Source: Porticoccaceae bacterium
Lineage (GTDB): Bacteria > Pseudomonadota > Gammaproteobacteria > Pseudomonadales > Porticoccaceae
NCBI GenBank assembly: GCA_024644595.1
Contig: JAHEHL010000001.1
Coordinates: 62,001-126,000, forward strand
Length of the DNA stretch: 64,000 nucleotides
Reading direction: 5' to 3'
In this document: piece after piece, positions 10,186 to 19,189 of the stretch
Layout of the letters: each line of letters begins with the position of its first letter
Position numbering within the stretch: position 1 is the stretch's first letter
Made by a program: the position numbers and the translations under genes
Notes under the pieces: generated by a model
The model's input: the letters and a program-made list of their open reading frames with translations, nothing else
Database searches by the model: none
What the model was told of the DNA's origin: nothing

Positions 10186-11394
10186 ATGAACATGTCGCGC
10201 AAACTAGGCCTTATCGGTGCGTTACTCTTAGTGATTGGCCTGTGGAGCTACCCGAGTCTCAACGCACTTTACCAAACCGTAAAACTGTTTGACGAAGATC
10301 GCATCGTAGACAACTTTCGCTCCGCCAATAAGCTTTGGTCGACAAGGGTCATGACCGCCTCGACCCAGCCGCGCCCCTACACGCAGGGCGACCCGGAAGC
10401 CCTCCCAGAGCAGTTTCAATTTGATGGTAATAAGCTCGATACAGAGCAGTTTATAGCCGACTCCTGGACGACTGGATTGCTGGTGATCCGCGGCGACGAA
10501 ATTCGTTACGAAGAGTATTTTCTTGGCAACACCGAGTCGACAGCGACCATCTCCTGGTCGGTTGCCAAATCGTTTATTTCCGCGATGGTCGGTATTGCTG
10601 TTGCTGAAGGCGCGATTGAAAGCATTGAGCAGAGCGTTGATCACTACGCCCCAGAACTAAAAGGTTCTGGCTATGAGGGTGTCCGCATCAAGGATATTTT
10701 GCAGATGTCTTCAGGCATCGCTTTTGATGAGGACTACGCCGACTTCAACAGTGATATCAATCGCTGGGGCCGAGGGTTTGCCCTGGGCAGTTCTCAGGAT
10801 GAATTTGCGGCAAGCCTTACCCGCGGCGGTCAGCCCGGCACGCAAAACCATTATGTCAGTATTGATACACATGTTCTGAGCATGGTCCTGACCCGGGCCA
10901 CAGGCCAAACCGTCAGTGCCTATATGCAAGAAAAGCTCTATCAACCACTCGGGATGGAGTTTGATGGCTACTGGATTATTGACGGTGCGGGCGCCGAAAT
11001 GGCACTTGGCGGACTCAATCTTACATTGCGGGATTTTGCCAAGCTCGGCTCCCTGTATCTTCACCTGGGTTCGGTTGAAGATCAGCAGGTTGTTCCTGCT
11101 GATTGGATTGCCGCCTCGACTATGGCCGACGCGGAGTATTTGCAGCCCAAGGCTGACCCGGACACCGGGCCCAGTCTCGGTTATGGGTACCAATGGTGGT
11201 TGCCTTCTTCCGAGAGCGGCGAATATATGGCGATGGGCGTCTACGGCCAGTACATTTATGTCAACCCGGCTCAGGATACAGTTATCGTAAAGGTCTCTGC
11301 AAACCCGTTCTATAACGACCCCGGCTATATACCCAGTAATGATTTTGCCAATCTTGCTCTTTTTCGCGCCATAGCCGCTGCAGGGGCAGATTAA
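10186..11394 (+). CDS. Membrane-anchored serine hydrolase of the beta-lactamase/6-aminohexanoate-dimer hydrolase family
   Basis: This 402-residue protein has one N-terminal hydrophobic segment (about residues 7-24) that could be a signal anchor, then a class C beta-lactamase-like fold. The SxxK nucleophile motif SVAK is at residues 125-128, and the second motif, with Tyr223 in HYVSID, fits the YxS/YxN position. The SWSVAKSFISA context and the GYGYQWWLP segment resemble NylB-type carboxylesterases and the AmpC-like EstB group rather than a true beta-lactamase. The substrate is unknown. It is flanked by the aceA terminator upstream and a TATAAT-bearing gap downstream, so it is probably monocistronic. 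The ATG at 10186 follows a GGGGGAAA ribosome binding site. Confidence 0.85.
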   Translation: MNMSRKLGLIGALLLVIGLWSYPSLNALYQTVKLFDEDRIVDNFRSANKLWSTRVMTASTQPRPYTQGDPEALPEQFQFDGNKLDTEQFIADSWTTGLLVIRGDEIRYEEYFLGNTESTATISWSVAKSFISAMVGIAVAEGAIESIEQSVDHYAPELKGSGYEGVRIKDILQMSSGIAFDEDYADFNSDINRWGRGFALGSSQDEFAASLTRGGQPGTQNHYVSIDTHVLSMVLTRATGQTVSAYMQEKLYQPLGMEFDGYWIIDGAGAEMALGGLNLTLRDFAKLGSLYLHLGSVEDQQVVPADWIAASTMADAEYLQPKADPDTGPSLGYGYQWWLPSSESGEYMAMGVYGQYIYVNPAQDTVIVKVSANPFYNDPGYIPSNDFANLALFRAIAAAGAD

Positions 11395-11408
11395 TTATTT
11401 AAAACCGG

Positions 11409-11414
11409 TATAAT
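11409..11414 (+). promoter_or_regulatory. Candidate -10 element for the dihydroorotate dehydrogenase fusion gene
   Basis: A perfect TATAAT lies 120 bases before the TTG start of the pyrD-pyrK fusion, just after the hydrolase stop. No good -35 box is seen at the right distance. If used, the mRNA would carry a leader of about 110 bases. Confidence 0.35.
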
Positions 11415-11533
11415 CTGCGTCTGCAAATTGTCCTGCTAACGAAGCTCGAGAAGCGCACGACAGCGCACTCGCTACGACTCATTTAGCGCGACTAAGGCAG
11501 CCTCACTAACTTATCAGTGTCGAGCAAAACAAC

Positions 11534-13171
11534 TTGAAAACAGAATTTCTCGGTAAGACTCTCTCCGGCCCGTTCACGGTTCCTTCCGGAATCGTCACGA
11601 CGGCGACATCTATCATTCAATATATGTTTGACCATATGCCGCAGATTGGCGTCATTACAACGAAAAGCGTCGGGCCTGAAACCCGTGCGGGAAACCGTGA
11701 GCCGGTCTATAGCCAGTATGCTCCAGGATCGTTTGTCAACGCAGTAGGTCTTACCAACCCCGGCGCTCATGCCGCGGCTGAAGCGATGGCTCAGCTTCGT
11801 ATCCCTGAAGATCGTTTTTTGCTGGTCTCTATTTTTGGTGGCAGCCTCGAAGAGTATGTCGAAGTGGCAAAGATTATGGCACCGGTCGCCGATGGCCTGG
11901 AGCTCAATCTCTCCTGCCCTCACGCCAAGGGGTATGGCATGGCAATGGGCCAGGATCCACAGCTGGTGCGTGAGATTACCGCTGCGGTAAAAGCAGCAGT
12001 GAGCATTCCGGTGATTCCCAAGCTGACCCCCAATACACCCAATATCGCTGAAATCGCTATCGCCGCAAAAGCTGGTGGTGCCGATGCGCTCTGCGCAATT
12101 AACACTGTCGGCCCAGGCTACACCGCATCTCATGGTCACCCGGTGCTAAGTAATGGTGCGGGCGGCATGTCGGGCAAGGGTGTCTTGCCTATCGCCTTAA
12201 AATGCGTGCGTGAAATTACCGAGGCCACTGGATTACCGGTTATTGGCTGTGGTGGCGCCAGCAGTGCCGCCGATGTGCGCGAGTTTATGCACTGCGGCGC
12301 ATCAATAGTGGGCGTTGGCTCTGCGCTAACGGGCATGACAACCGATGAAATTGGCAGCTACTTCAACCAGCTTGAGTCGGATCTCTGTTTCGATTCGGAT
12401 AAGGCTGAATCTCATATTCGTTACGATATCGATATGGACTTTTCACCCGTTGTGCTGGTTGAAAATAAACGTGTCTGCGACGATATTTGTGTTCTAACCT
12501 TTGATCGAAAAATTAATGTTCAAGCCGGCGAGTTCGTTTTTCTCTGGGTGCCTGGTGTGGGTGAAAAGCCTTTCTCGGCACTGGCTGACGACCCGTTTCA
12601 GCTTGCTGTGATCGATGTCGGAATCTTTACCCATCACCTGATGGATCTTGCAGTGGGCACCGAAGTCTATGTCCGTGGTCCCCATGGAATTCCTGTTTCG
12701 CCGGCCGATGATGCCAAGATTATGGCGGTTGCTGGGGGTACCGGTTTGGCCGCGGTCTACCAAATTGCTCGCGACTTTGGTAATGCTGAAGTCTTCACCG
12801 GCGCGCGCACAGCGGAACGCCTCTACTATCTCGACGAGTGTAAACAGGTTGCTGATGTTCATGTCGCCACAGATGATGGCAGTGAAGGCTTTAAAGGTGT
12901 TGTGACCGAGCTATTGCGCACACGTCTTGAGCAAATGAGTCAGGCAGAGCGGGATAAACTGGTTTTCTATAATTGCGGCCCTGCGCCCATGGTGCATGCT
13001 GCAGCCAAGGTACAGCGAGATTTCTGCCGCGACGAACAAATCTTTAGTGCCATTGATTATCTGACCAAATGTGGTGTGGGCATCTGCGGTGCCTGTGCTA
13101 CGCCGGATGGTCGCCGGATCTGTGTTGATGGGCCGTTTATACAGGGCACGCCAGAACGCCCTTCAGCTTAG
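11534..13171 (+). CDS. Fused dihydroorotate dehydrogenase class 1B: PyrD catalytic domain plus PyrK electron-transfer domain
   Basis: One 545-residue chain joins two proteins that are normally separate. Residues about 1-300 form a class 1B DHOD barrel: a substrate loop containing VNAVGLTNPG, the catalytic cysteine at residue 128 in NLSCPH, KLTPNTPNIAEIA, and the FMN phosphate site near PVIGCGGASSAADVREFM. Residues about 305-545 form PyrK: an FAD-domain GEKPFSALAD motif, the pyridine-nucleotide glycine loop AVAGGTGLAAVY, and a [2Fe-2S] motif with cysteines 513, 518, 521 and 530. The expected reaction is dihydroorotate to orotate with NAD as acceptor. The start is TTG at 11534: a stop lies 9 codons upstream, no ATG or GTG intervenes, and the first ATG would remove conserved residues. 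A catabolic dihydropyrimidine-type role is an alternative. Confidence 0.86.
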   Translation: MKTEFLGKTLSGPFTVPSGIVTTATSIIQYMFDHMPQIGVITTKSVGPETRAGNREPVYSQYAPGSFVNAVGLTNPGAHAAAEAMAQLRIPEDRFLLVSIFGGSLEEYVEVAKIMAPVADGLELNLSCPHAKGYGMAMGQDPQLVREITAAVKAAVSIPVIPKLTPNTPNIAEIAIAAKAGGADALCAINTVGPGYTASHGHPVLSNGAGGMSGKGVLPIALKCVREITEATGLPVIGCGGASSAADVREFMHCGASIVGVGSALTGMTTDEIGSYFNQLESDLCFDSDKAESHIRYDIDMDFSPVVLVENKRVCDDICVLTFDRKINVQAGEFVFLWVPGVGEKPFSALADDPFQLAVIDVGIFTHHLMDLAVGTEVYVRGPHGIPVSPADDAKIMAVAGGTGLAAVYQIARDFGNAEVFTGARTAERLYYLDECKQVADVHVATDDGSEGFKGVVTELLRTRLEQMSQAERDKLVFYNCGPAPMVHAAAKVQRDFCRDEQIFSAIDYLTKCGVGICGACATPDGRRICVDGPFIQGTPERPSA

Positions 13172-13181
13172 TCCACGCAGG

Positions 13182-13213
13182 TGAGCCAGATCTTTGCTTT
13201 TGCCTCTGGCTCA
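13182..13213. terminator. Stem-loop between convergent pyrD-pyrK and fadB
   Basis: A perfect 9-base inverted repeat (TGAGCCAGA / TCTGGCTCA, 14-base loop) sits in the 60-base gap between two convergent genes. No strong T tract follows on either strand, so it may act as a 3'-end stabiliser or weak bidirectional terminator. Confidence 0.5.
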
Positions 13214-13231
13214 TCTGGTGGAGTCATTCAT

Positions 13232-15397
13232 CTAGTAGAGGGTCTCACCTTTAGCTGCCATAGCGCGTAATTTTTCGGTGGGCCGATAGAGCTCACTGAT
13301 ATGTGCATATTTATCACCGCGATCACAGACTTCCTGAAGACCAATCTCATCCATCCAGCGACAGATTCCGCCGCGGAATGCCGGAAAGCCTACCCCGTAA
13401 ACAAGTGCCATATCCGCTTCTGCAGGTGAGGCGACAACACCCTCTTCGAGACAGTGAAGCATTTCTATCGCCATAGCGATCATCAAACGGTCAACAATTT
13501 CGTCGGCATCAAAGAGCCTTGCCTCGCCGTAAAGATCGGCAAGCATCTGTACAACGGTTTCATCAATAGCCTTACTTGGCTTACCTTTGTCATTTAGCGC
13601 ATAGCTGTAATAGCCGCGAGCATTCTTCTGGCCGAGACGGTCGGCTTTAAATACAGCTTCGGTTGGCCAAAGCTCTGCAGTCTTTGAAAACCGTTGTGGC
13701 AGGCCATCGATCATTACCGGATAGCAGTGATTAATGGTGTCAATACCGATTACATCCATCAGGTATGCAGGCCCCATTGGCAGGCCCCACCCTTCCATTA
13801 CCTTGTCAATCTGCTGAAAGTCGGCGCCTTCAGTAATCATTATTTCGAGACCAAAGAGCAGCGCGAACAATACTCGATTGACCAAAAAGCCCGGACAGTC
13901 ATTGACGACAATCGGCTTCTTACCCAAACCGAGCGCATAGGCACAAACCGCTGCGATAGTGGCATCAGAACTCCTGTCACCGCGGATAATCTCCACCAGC
14001 GGCATCGCGTGTACGGGATTAAAAAAGTGCATGCCGGCGAAGTTTTCGGGTCGCTGTAGAGACTCGGCGAGACGGTTGATCGAGATTGTTGAGGTGTTAG
14101 AGGTGATAACCGCACTGTTATCGACCAAGGCTTCAATTGCGGGCAACACCTGTTTTTTGACGGACTCCAGCTCTACGACTGCTTCAACCACCATATTGCA
14201 GGTGGCCACATCACTGTCAGCCAGGGTTGGATTGATCAGGCTGAGGATTTGCGCGGCCTTATCTTCACTCATCTTTCCGCGGGAAACACTTTTGGCAAGT
14301 AGCTTTTTGGCTTCCTGAATACCCAATTCCAATGCTGGCTGAGCGATGTCTTTCATAACAACAGAGTAGCCACGAATCGCATTTTGATAGGCAATACCAC
14401 CGCCCATAATACCCGCACCGATAACACCGGCGGTTTTGATTTCAGGAAGTTTTTCGGCTAGCGCGTGACTGCGATTTTTGGCTTGTTTGACAATATATTG
14501 ATCATTTAAAAACAGCCCGACCAAGGCTCTTGCCTCGGGAGTCTGACTGATCGAATAGAACATTTCGTGCTCACATTTTAGGGCTTCATCTCGACCAAGA
14601 TGGGCCGCGTCAGAAATCAACTCTAACACCTTGATCGGCGCAGGATAATGTGTCCCAACTTTGCCGATTAGTGCACCACGATACTGGCTCGCCGCCGCTT
14701 CAACTTCTGATTCGGACATCGACAATGCAGAGATCTTCTGTGTGCGCCGGGTGTGATAGTCACGTTCGCCAGAGGCGAGCTGTGCAAGCAGAGCAATCGA
14801 GTCAGCACGCAACTGCTCAGGTTCGGCAATCGCGTCAACAGCCCCGGCATTGAGTGCTGCATCGGGCCGCTGCTGTTGCCCGGAAGCCACCCAATTGACT
14901 GCGGTGGAATAACCGATCAAGCGCGGCAGGCGCACGGTTCCACCCCATCCCGGAATAATACCAAGACCGGTTTCAGGCAGCCCTATTGCGGCTGTGGATG
15001 AAATGACTCTCGCATCACAGGCAAGACAGACCTCGAACCCACCGCCAAGGGCAAAACCATTTATGGCCGCCACTGACGGATAGGAAAGATCTTCGATCTC
15101 AGAGAACAGGTCATTGATCGCCTGAACCCCGGCAACAAACTCTTCCCTGGTCGCAGAGAACATGCCTTTAAACTCTGTGATATCAGCTCCAACCACAAAT
15201 ACAGACTTGGCGCTGGTCAACAGCAGGCCACGAATATCGCTCTGCGCCTTTAGCGTATCAACCGCCTTGCGAAGTTCAGTCAAAGTCTCAGCGTTAAACT
15301 TGTTGACCGACTCGCCCTGATTGTTGAAATTAATTTCTGCAAAACCATTATCAATAAGACCGAGACTGAGTGTCTTTCCTTTAAACATCTGTCGCAT
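13232..15397 (-). CDS. fadB: Fatty-acid oxidation complex alpha subunit (enoyl-CoA hydratase / 3-hydroxyacyl-CoA dehydrogenase)
   Basis: This is a bifunctional beta-oxidation enzyme. The N-terminal crotonase domain (about 1-190) keeps both catalytic glutamates in GGGFEVCLACD and LPETGLG. The dehydrogenase half has the NAD-binding GAGIMGGGIAY, the catalytic histidine in GMHFFNPVHAMPLVE, and the C-terminal GPAYLMDVIGID segment. Length of 721 residues is typical of FadB. Two ATGs are possible: 15397, used here, with GGAAGAGG close upstream, and 15388, which gives MFKGKTLSL and matches the E. coli N-terminus better. The thiolase partner fadA, usually directly downstream, is absent; the next gene is the convergent dihydroorotate dehydrogenase. 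Confidence 0.95.
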   Translation of the reverse strand: MRQMFKGKTLSLGLIDNGFAEINFNNQGESVNKFNAETLTELRKAVDTLKAQSDIRGLLLTSAKSVFVVGADITEFKGMFSATREEFVAGVQAINDLFSEIEDLSYPSVAAINGFALGGGFEVCLACDARVISSTAAIGLPETGLGIIPGWGGTVRLPRLIGYSTAVNWVASGQQQRPDAALNAGAVDAIAEPEQLRADSIALLAQLASGERDYHTRRTQKISALSMSESEVEAAASQYRGALIGKVGTHYPAPIKVLELISDAAHLGRDEALKCEHEMFYSISQTPEARALVGLFLNDQYIVKQAKNRSHALAEKLPEIKTAGVIGAGIMGGGIAYQNAIRGYSVVMKDIAQPALELGIQEAKKLLAKSVSRGKMSEDKAAQILSLINPTLADSDVATCNMVVEAVVELESVKKQVLPAIEALVDNSAVITSNTSTISINRLAESLQRPENFAGMHFFNPVHAMPLVEIIRGDRSSDATIAAVCAYALGLGKKPIVVNDCPGFLVNRVLFALLFGLEIMITEGADFQQIDKVMEGWGLPMGPAYLMDVIGIDTINHCYPVMIDGLPQRFSKTAELWPTEAVFKADRLGQKNARGYYSYALNDKGKPSKAIDETVVQMLADLYGEARLFDADEIVDRLMIAMAIEMLHCLEEGVVASPAEADMALVYGVGFPAFRGGICRWMDEIGLQEVCDRGDKYAHISELYRPTEKLRAMAAKGETLY

Positions 15398-15614
15398 ATC
15401 CTCTTCCGTCGATTATTAGAGTAAGTTATGAATTTTTTAGGTGTCTGGCCTGTATCAACTATTCCGCGTGCCAGGCCCAGCTGTAAAGCCAAGATCGGTA
15501 TTCTAGCTATATTGCCGACGCAGTCTATGATTTACTGCGACCGAGCATTACCCAAGCAGAAAATGAAACAATGAGATTAATAATCGCACTTTATCCGGTG
15601 CACGAAGGGCAACC

Positions 15615-17009
15615 ATGACACTGCGTGACAAAATGCATCAAGAGCTGCAGCTCAAAACACTGTTTGACCAGGCCAAAGGCTACGCCTATGACTACGCTGA
15701 GGCTGCAGAGCAGCGCAATGTATTCCCGTCAACCCAAGCCATCACTGACCTCGAGCGGTTTGTTGAAGTACTGCCGACGCAATCGGGCGATGCCTCGACC
15801 ATACTTCACCAGCTGCATGAATATGGCTCCCCTGCCTCGGTGGCGCAGACGGGCGGTCGCTATTTTGGCTTTGTTAATGGCGGCATCTTACCGATCACCT
15901 TGGCGACAAAATGGCTAACCGACTTCTGGGACCAAAATGCTGCGCTGTATGTTATGTCGCCAATTAGTGCGCGTCTTGAGGAGATCTGCGAAGGCTGGCT
16001 GAAAGAGATTTTTGGCCTGCCTGACGAGACTGCAGCAAGTTTTGTCAGTGGCACATCAACTGCCATTGTCTGCGGACTTGCCGCAGCGCGTTATCGGCTA
16101 TTACTCAATCAGGGCTGGGATTTTAACCGCCAGGGTCACAACGGCGCTCCGCCGTTACGGATTCTCGCTCAGCGTGAAACTCACAGTGCTGTGGTAAAGG
16201 CCATCGCGCTATTAGGTTTTGGCTTAGATAATATCGAATGGGTGGACTGTGACGCACAGGGGCGAATTATCCCCGAGAAGCTCCCAGAACTGGACAGTAC
16301 CTGTATCGTTCTACTGCAGGCAGGCAATGTAAATTCCGGTGCATTTGATCCCTTTGAGGTAATTTGTCGGCGGGCGAACGCGGCCGGCGCATGGGTACAT
16401 ATTGATGGAGCTTTTGGACTCTGGGCCGCGGGTAGCGAACGGCTTAAACATTTGACCGGAGGTATACAAGGTGCCCACTCTTGGTCAGTCGATGGCCATA
16501 AAACCCTTAACACGCCCTATGATAGTGGCATTTCATTGTGTCGTGACAGAGAAGCTCTGGTGGCTGCTCTACAAGCATCAGGCGCCTATATCATGTATAG
16601 CGAGAATCGCGACGGTATGCTCTATACGCCGGAGATGTCGCGCCGTGCTCGTGCCGTAGAGCTGTGGGCGGCACTGAAATACCTCGGTCGAGAAGGCATT
16701 GACGAACTGATCTACGGATTGCATCAACGCGCTCGACAGTTTGCTGAAGAACTGTCAGCTGCAGGCTTTGATATTGTTAATGAGGTCGTTTTCAATCAGG
16801 TTGTCGTTTCTGCGTCCGAACAGGATGCAGAGACTCAGCTAATACTCGAGGAGATTCAGGCCTCCGGCGAGTGCTGGGTTGGCGGCTCCGTTTGGCAAGG
16901 TAGAAAAGTGATTCGTATCAGCGTCTGTTCCTGGGTCACCAGCGCTGAAGATGTTAGCCGTTCGGTTGCAGCATTTCTTGCTGCACGCCACCAGGCTTGC
17001 GGAAAATAA
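15615..17009 (+). CDS. Group II PLP-dependent decarboxylase family protein
   Basis: The 464-residue protein belongs to the glutamate/aromatic-amino-acid decarboxylase group of fold-type I PLP enzymes. The cofactor aspartate lies in VHIDGAFGLWAA and the Schiff-base lysine in WSVDGHKTLN. The segment GGRYFGFVNGG near residue 80 and SFVSGTSTAIVCGL, the phosphate-binding turn, are also typical. The substrate cannot be assigned: relatives act on tyrosine, DOPA, glutamate or aspartate. The ATG at 15615 is preceded by GAAGGG. Its last 56 bases overlap the 3' end of the convergent methyltransferase gene, a sizeable overlap of two apparently real genes. Confidence 0.85.
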   Translation: MTLRDKMHQELQLKTLFDQAKGYAYDYAEAAEQRNVFPSTQAITDLERFVEVLPTQSGDASTILHQLHEYGSPASVAQTGGRYFGFVNGGILPITLATKWLTDFWDQNAALYVMSPISARLEEICEGWLKEIFGLPDETAASFVSGTSTAIVCGLAAARYRLLLNQGWDFNRQGHNGAPPLRILAQRETHSAVVKAIALLGFGLDNIEWVDCDAQGRIIPEKLPELDSTCIVLLQAGNVNSGAFDPFEVICRRANAAGAWVHIDGAFGLWAAGSERLKHLTGGIQGAHSWSVDGHKTLNTPYDSGISLCRDREALVAALQASGAYIMYSENRDGMLYTPEMSRRARAVELWAALKYLGREGIDELIYGLHQRARQFAEELSAAGFDIVNEVVFNQVVVSASEQDAETQLILEEIQASGECWVGGSVWQGRKVIRISVCSWVTSAEDVSRSVAAFLAARHQACGK

Positions 17010-17655
17010 TTACATCAGCGCCAATAATCTCAGGGGTAGCGCCCCACTCTGCGCCAAGGTACTCAAAGCTTTCTCGCGAGAAAAAACTGATGTGAGTCGG
17101 ATCGGTTTTATAGTGCCAACTGGCAAATGACTTAAGTTCATCGGTCAACTTGGTCATAATTCCAAGCACCCCGCCGGGCTTCAATAAAGACCACAATCGG
17201 TTTAAATCGGCACCCGGCTGAGCCAGGTGCTCGACCACTTCTGTCGCAGTAATAAAGTCATATCGATTTTCCAGCAGGGCAGGATTATTCGCGTAGTAGA
17301 GATCATACAGCTGCACACTATGGCCCTGTTGCTCAAGCATTACCGACAGGCACGGTCCCGGGCCGCAACCAAAATCCAGTCCTTCGCTATATTGCGGCAG
17401 AAGGTCTAATAACGGTTTGGTAAGCCGACTGAGAAACCTTCGATAGCCCGGATCATCGGGATCGTTTTCGTGCAAGTCATACTGGGCTTTTTCATCCTCT
17501 GGGGACAGATGAAAAAGCGCATCAACATAGACGATTGCACAGTCGAGACACTTCAAGTAAGGACGACGCTGATCTCGATGGTAATCTGAGATTCGCCGCC
17601 CCGCACAGAGAGGACACACAGGGGGCGAGCAATTTGTATCTGGTTTTGAAGTCAT
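16954..17655 (-). CDS. SAM-dependent methyltransferase with N-terminal zinc-ribbon-like motif
   Basis: This 233-residue protein starts with two CxxC pairs (Cys14/17 and Cys36/39, in VCPLC and LKCLDC) that would form a small zinc ribbon. A class I methyltransferase follows: SAM-binding motif I is LDFGCGPGPCLSVML, an acidic post-I segment follows near VQLYDLYY, and FITATEVVEHL is motif II-like. Zn-ribbon plus Methyltransf_11/12-type architecture occurs in several uncharacterised families acting on sugars or small molecules; the substrate is unknown. It overlaps the decarboxylase gene by 56 bases, tail to tail. The upstream gap leads to the tRNA cluster on the other strand. Confidence 0.82.
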   Translation of the reverse strand: MTSKPDTNCSPPVCPLCAGRRISDYHRDQRRPYLKCLDCAIVYVDALFHLSPEDEKAQYDLHENDPDDPGYRRFLSRLTKPLLDLLPQYSEGLDFGCGPGPCLSVMLEQQGHSVQLYDLYYANNPALLENRYDFITATEVVEHLAQPGADLNRLWSLLKPGGVLGIMTKLTDELKSFASWHYKTDPTHISFFSRESFEYLGAEWGATPEIIGADVIIFRKPGGVQQEMLQPNG

Positions 17656-17798
17656 CTTTGATGCTCAGGCTGCGCCAAAATCGTTAATTTCCCAGTCTAC
17701 ACAGAAGTTCCTGGGCAGACTATTTTAGCAAGCGTTAAATCAGATAAGTCCGAGTGTTAAAAAGTCATTAATTTTTCGGAGCTTGTTATTAATTCGCA

Positions 17799-17827
17799 TT
17801 GACGAAATCCGGTGTGGTCAGTATTAT
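17799..17827 (+). promoter_or_regulatory. Sigma70 promoter of the tRNA-Pro/Arg/His cluster
   Basis: TTGACG and TATTAT hexamers are separated by exactly 17 bases and followed at once by a GCGCGC discriminator, the GC-rich form usual for stable-RNA promoters under stringent control. The first tRNA begins 36 bases after the -10 box. Confidence 0.85.
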
Positions 17828-17862
17828 GCGCGCTCTCGAGAGAGACCGCATGGTAAGACATT

Positions 17863-17939
17863 CGGGGATTAGCGCAGTCTGGTAGCGCGCCTGCTTTGGG
17901 AGCAGGATGTCGGGGGTTCGAATCCCTCATCCCCGACCA
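17863..17939 (+). tRNA. tRNA-Pro (TGG)
   Basis: A full 77-base cloverleaf: acceptor CGGGGAT/ATCCCCG, D arm, anticodon stem CCTGC/GCAGG around loop TTTGGGA (anticodon TGG), T arm with GGTTCGAATCC, discriminator A and an encoded CCA end. It is first in a three-tRNA cluster behind the promoter at 17799. Confidence 0.98.
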
Positions 17940-17957
17940 CTTTCCGGCTTGTAATAT

Positions 17958-18034
<77 letters not shown>

Positions 18035-18094
18035 TTACCTTGGTATGGTGCCCGTCGGATTGCCGGCCACAAGACTTTTCTAGTAATGCTCAAT

Positions 18095-18171
18095 GGTGGA
18101 CGTAGCTCAGTTGGTAGAGCCCCGGATTGTGATTCCGGTGGTCGCGGGTTCAATCCCCGTCGTCCACCCCA
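18095..18171 (+). tRNA. tRNA-His (GTG)
   Basis: The cloverleaf has anticodon stem CCGGA/TCCGG around loop TTGTGAT (anticodon GTG), acceptor GTGGACG/CGTCCAC with the extra encoded 5' G expected for histidine tRNA at 18095, opposite C73, and an encoded CCA end. It is third in the cluster, 60 bases after tRNA-Arg. Confidence 0.98.
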
Positions 18172-18343
18172 TTTTCGTTATTACTCGCTTCCCCAGATCA
18201 GTTCGTGCCCTGTCGTATCCGCGCCGTTCAATTACTTATCTCAACCAAATTACTCATACCCTGCCGAAAAAAGGTTGCGTTGTCAGCCGAGCTTGCCTAT
18301 TTTAGCGGCTTTAATTTAACCACTGACTTAGACAGGTTTGAAC

Positions 18344-19189
18344 ATGACTGCACTGATCCTCGATGGCAAAACGCTCGCCGCGCAAACTGAAGCTGAACTT
18401 TCACAGCGCGTTGCTGCGTTGAAAGTGAAAAACAATGGTCGGGCACCTATTCTGGCGACCATTCTTGTGGGTGCGGATCCGGCCTCGGCTACCTATGTGA
18501 AGATGAAACAAAATGCCTGTAAACGTGTTGGCATGGAGTCTATTGCAGTGGAAATGGGACAAGAGACAACGACCGAACAGCTGCTGGAAAAGATTCAAGA
18601 ACTCAATAACAACCCTGACTGTCATGGCATTTTGCTACAGCACCCCGTGCCTGGCCAGATCGATGAGCGTGCGTGTTTTGATGCTATCGCCCTGGAAAAA
18701 GATGTCGACGGTGTCACCTGCCTAGGCTTTGGGCGTATGGCTATGAATGAAGCCGCCTATGGCTCCGCAACACCTCAGGGTATTATGCGCATTCTTGAGA
18801 GCTACAATATTGAAATGTCGGGCAAACATGCAGTTGTCGTCGGACGCAGTCCGATTCTCGGCAAGCCAATGTCGCTAATGCTGTTGAATGCCGACGCAAC
18901 AGTGACAACCTGCCACTCCCGAACCAAAGATCTTCCACAGCTCATCAAACAGGCCGATATACTGGTTGGCGCGGTGGGTCGTCCTGAGTTCATTAAAGCC
19001 GAGTGGATTAAAGATGGCGCCGTTGTGGTGGATGCCGGCTATCATCCTGGCGGCGTAGGCGATATCGAACTCGGCCCCCTGGTCAATCGAGTCTCTGCAT
19101 ACACGCCTGTTCCCGGTGGCGTGGGGCCGATGACCATCAATACCTTGATTTTGCAGTGCGTTGACGCAGCAGAAAAAAAGCTCGGTTAA
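18344..19189 (+). CDS. folD: Methylenetetrahydrofolate dehydrogenase/cyclohydrolase
   Basis: This bifunctional enzyme interconverts 5,10-methylene-THF, methenyl-THF and 10-formyl-THF. Family signatures are present: the catalytic lysine in [27 protein letters not shown], the NADP-binding [13 protein letters not shown] and the C-terminal [14 protein letters not shown]. Length of 281 residues is usual. The ATG at 18344 is chosen; a TTG two codons upstream is in frame but needless. The gene lies directly after the tRNA cluster and its stop overlaps the convergent crotonase stop by 4 bases. Confidence 0.97.
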   Translation: MTALILDGKTLAAQTEAELSQRVAALKVKNNGRAPILATILVGADPASATYVKMKQNACKRVGMESIAVEMGQETTTEQLLEKIQELNNNPDCHGILLQHPVPGQIDERACFDAIALEKDVDGVTCLGFGRMAMNEAAYGSATPQGIMRILESYNIEMSGKHAVVVGRSPILGKPMSLMLLNADATVTTCHSRTKDLPQLIKQADILVGAVGRPEFIKAEWIKDGAVVVDAGYHPGGVGDIELGPLVNRVSAYTPVPGGVGPMTINTLILQCVDAAEKKLG

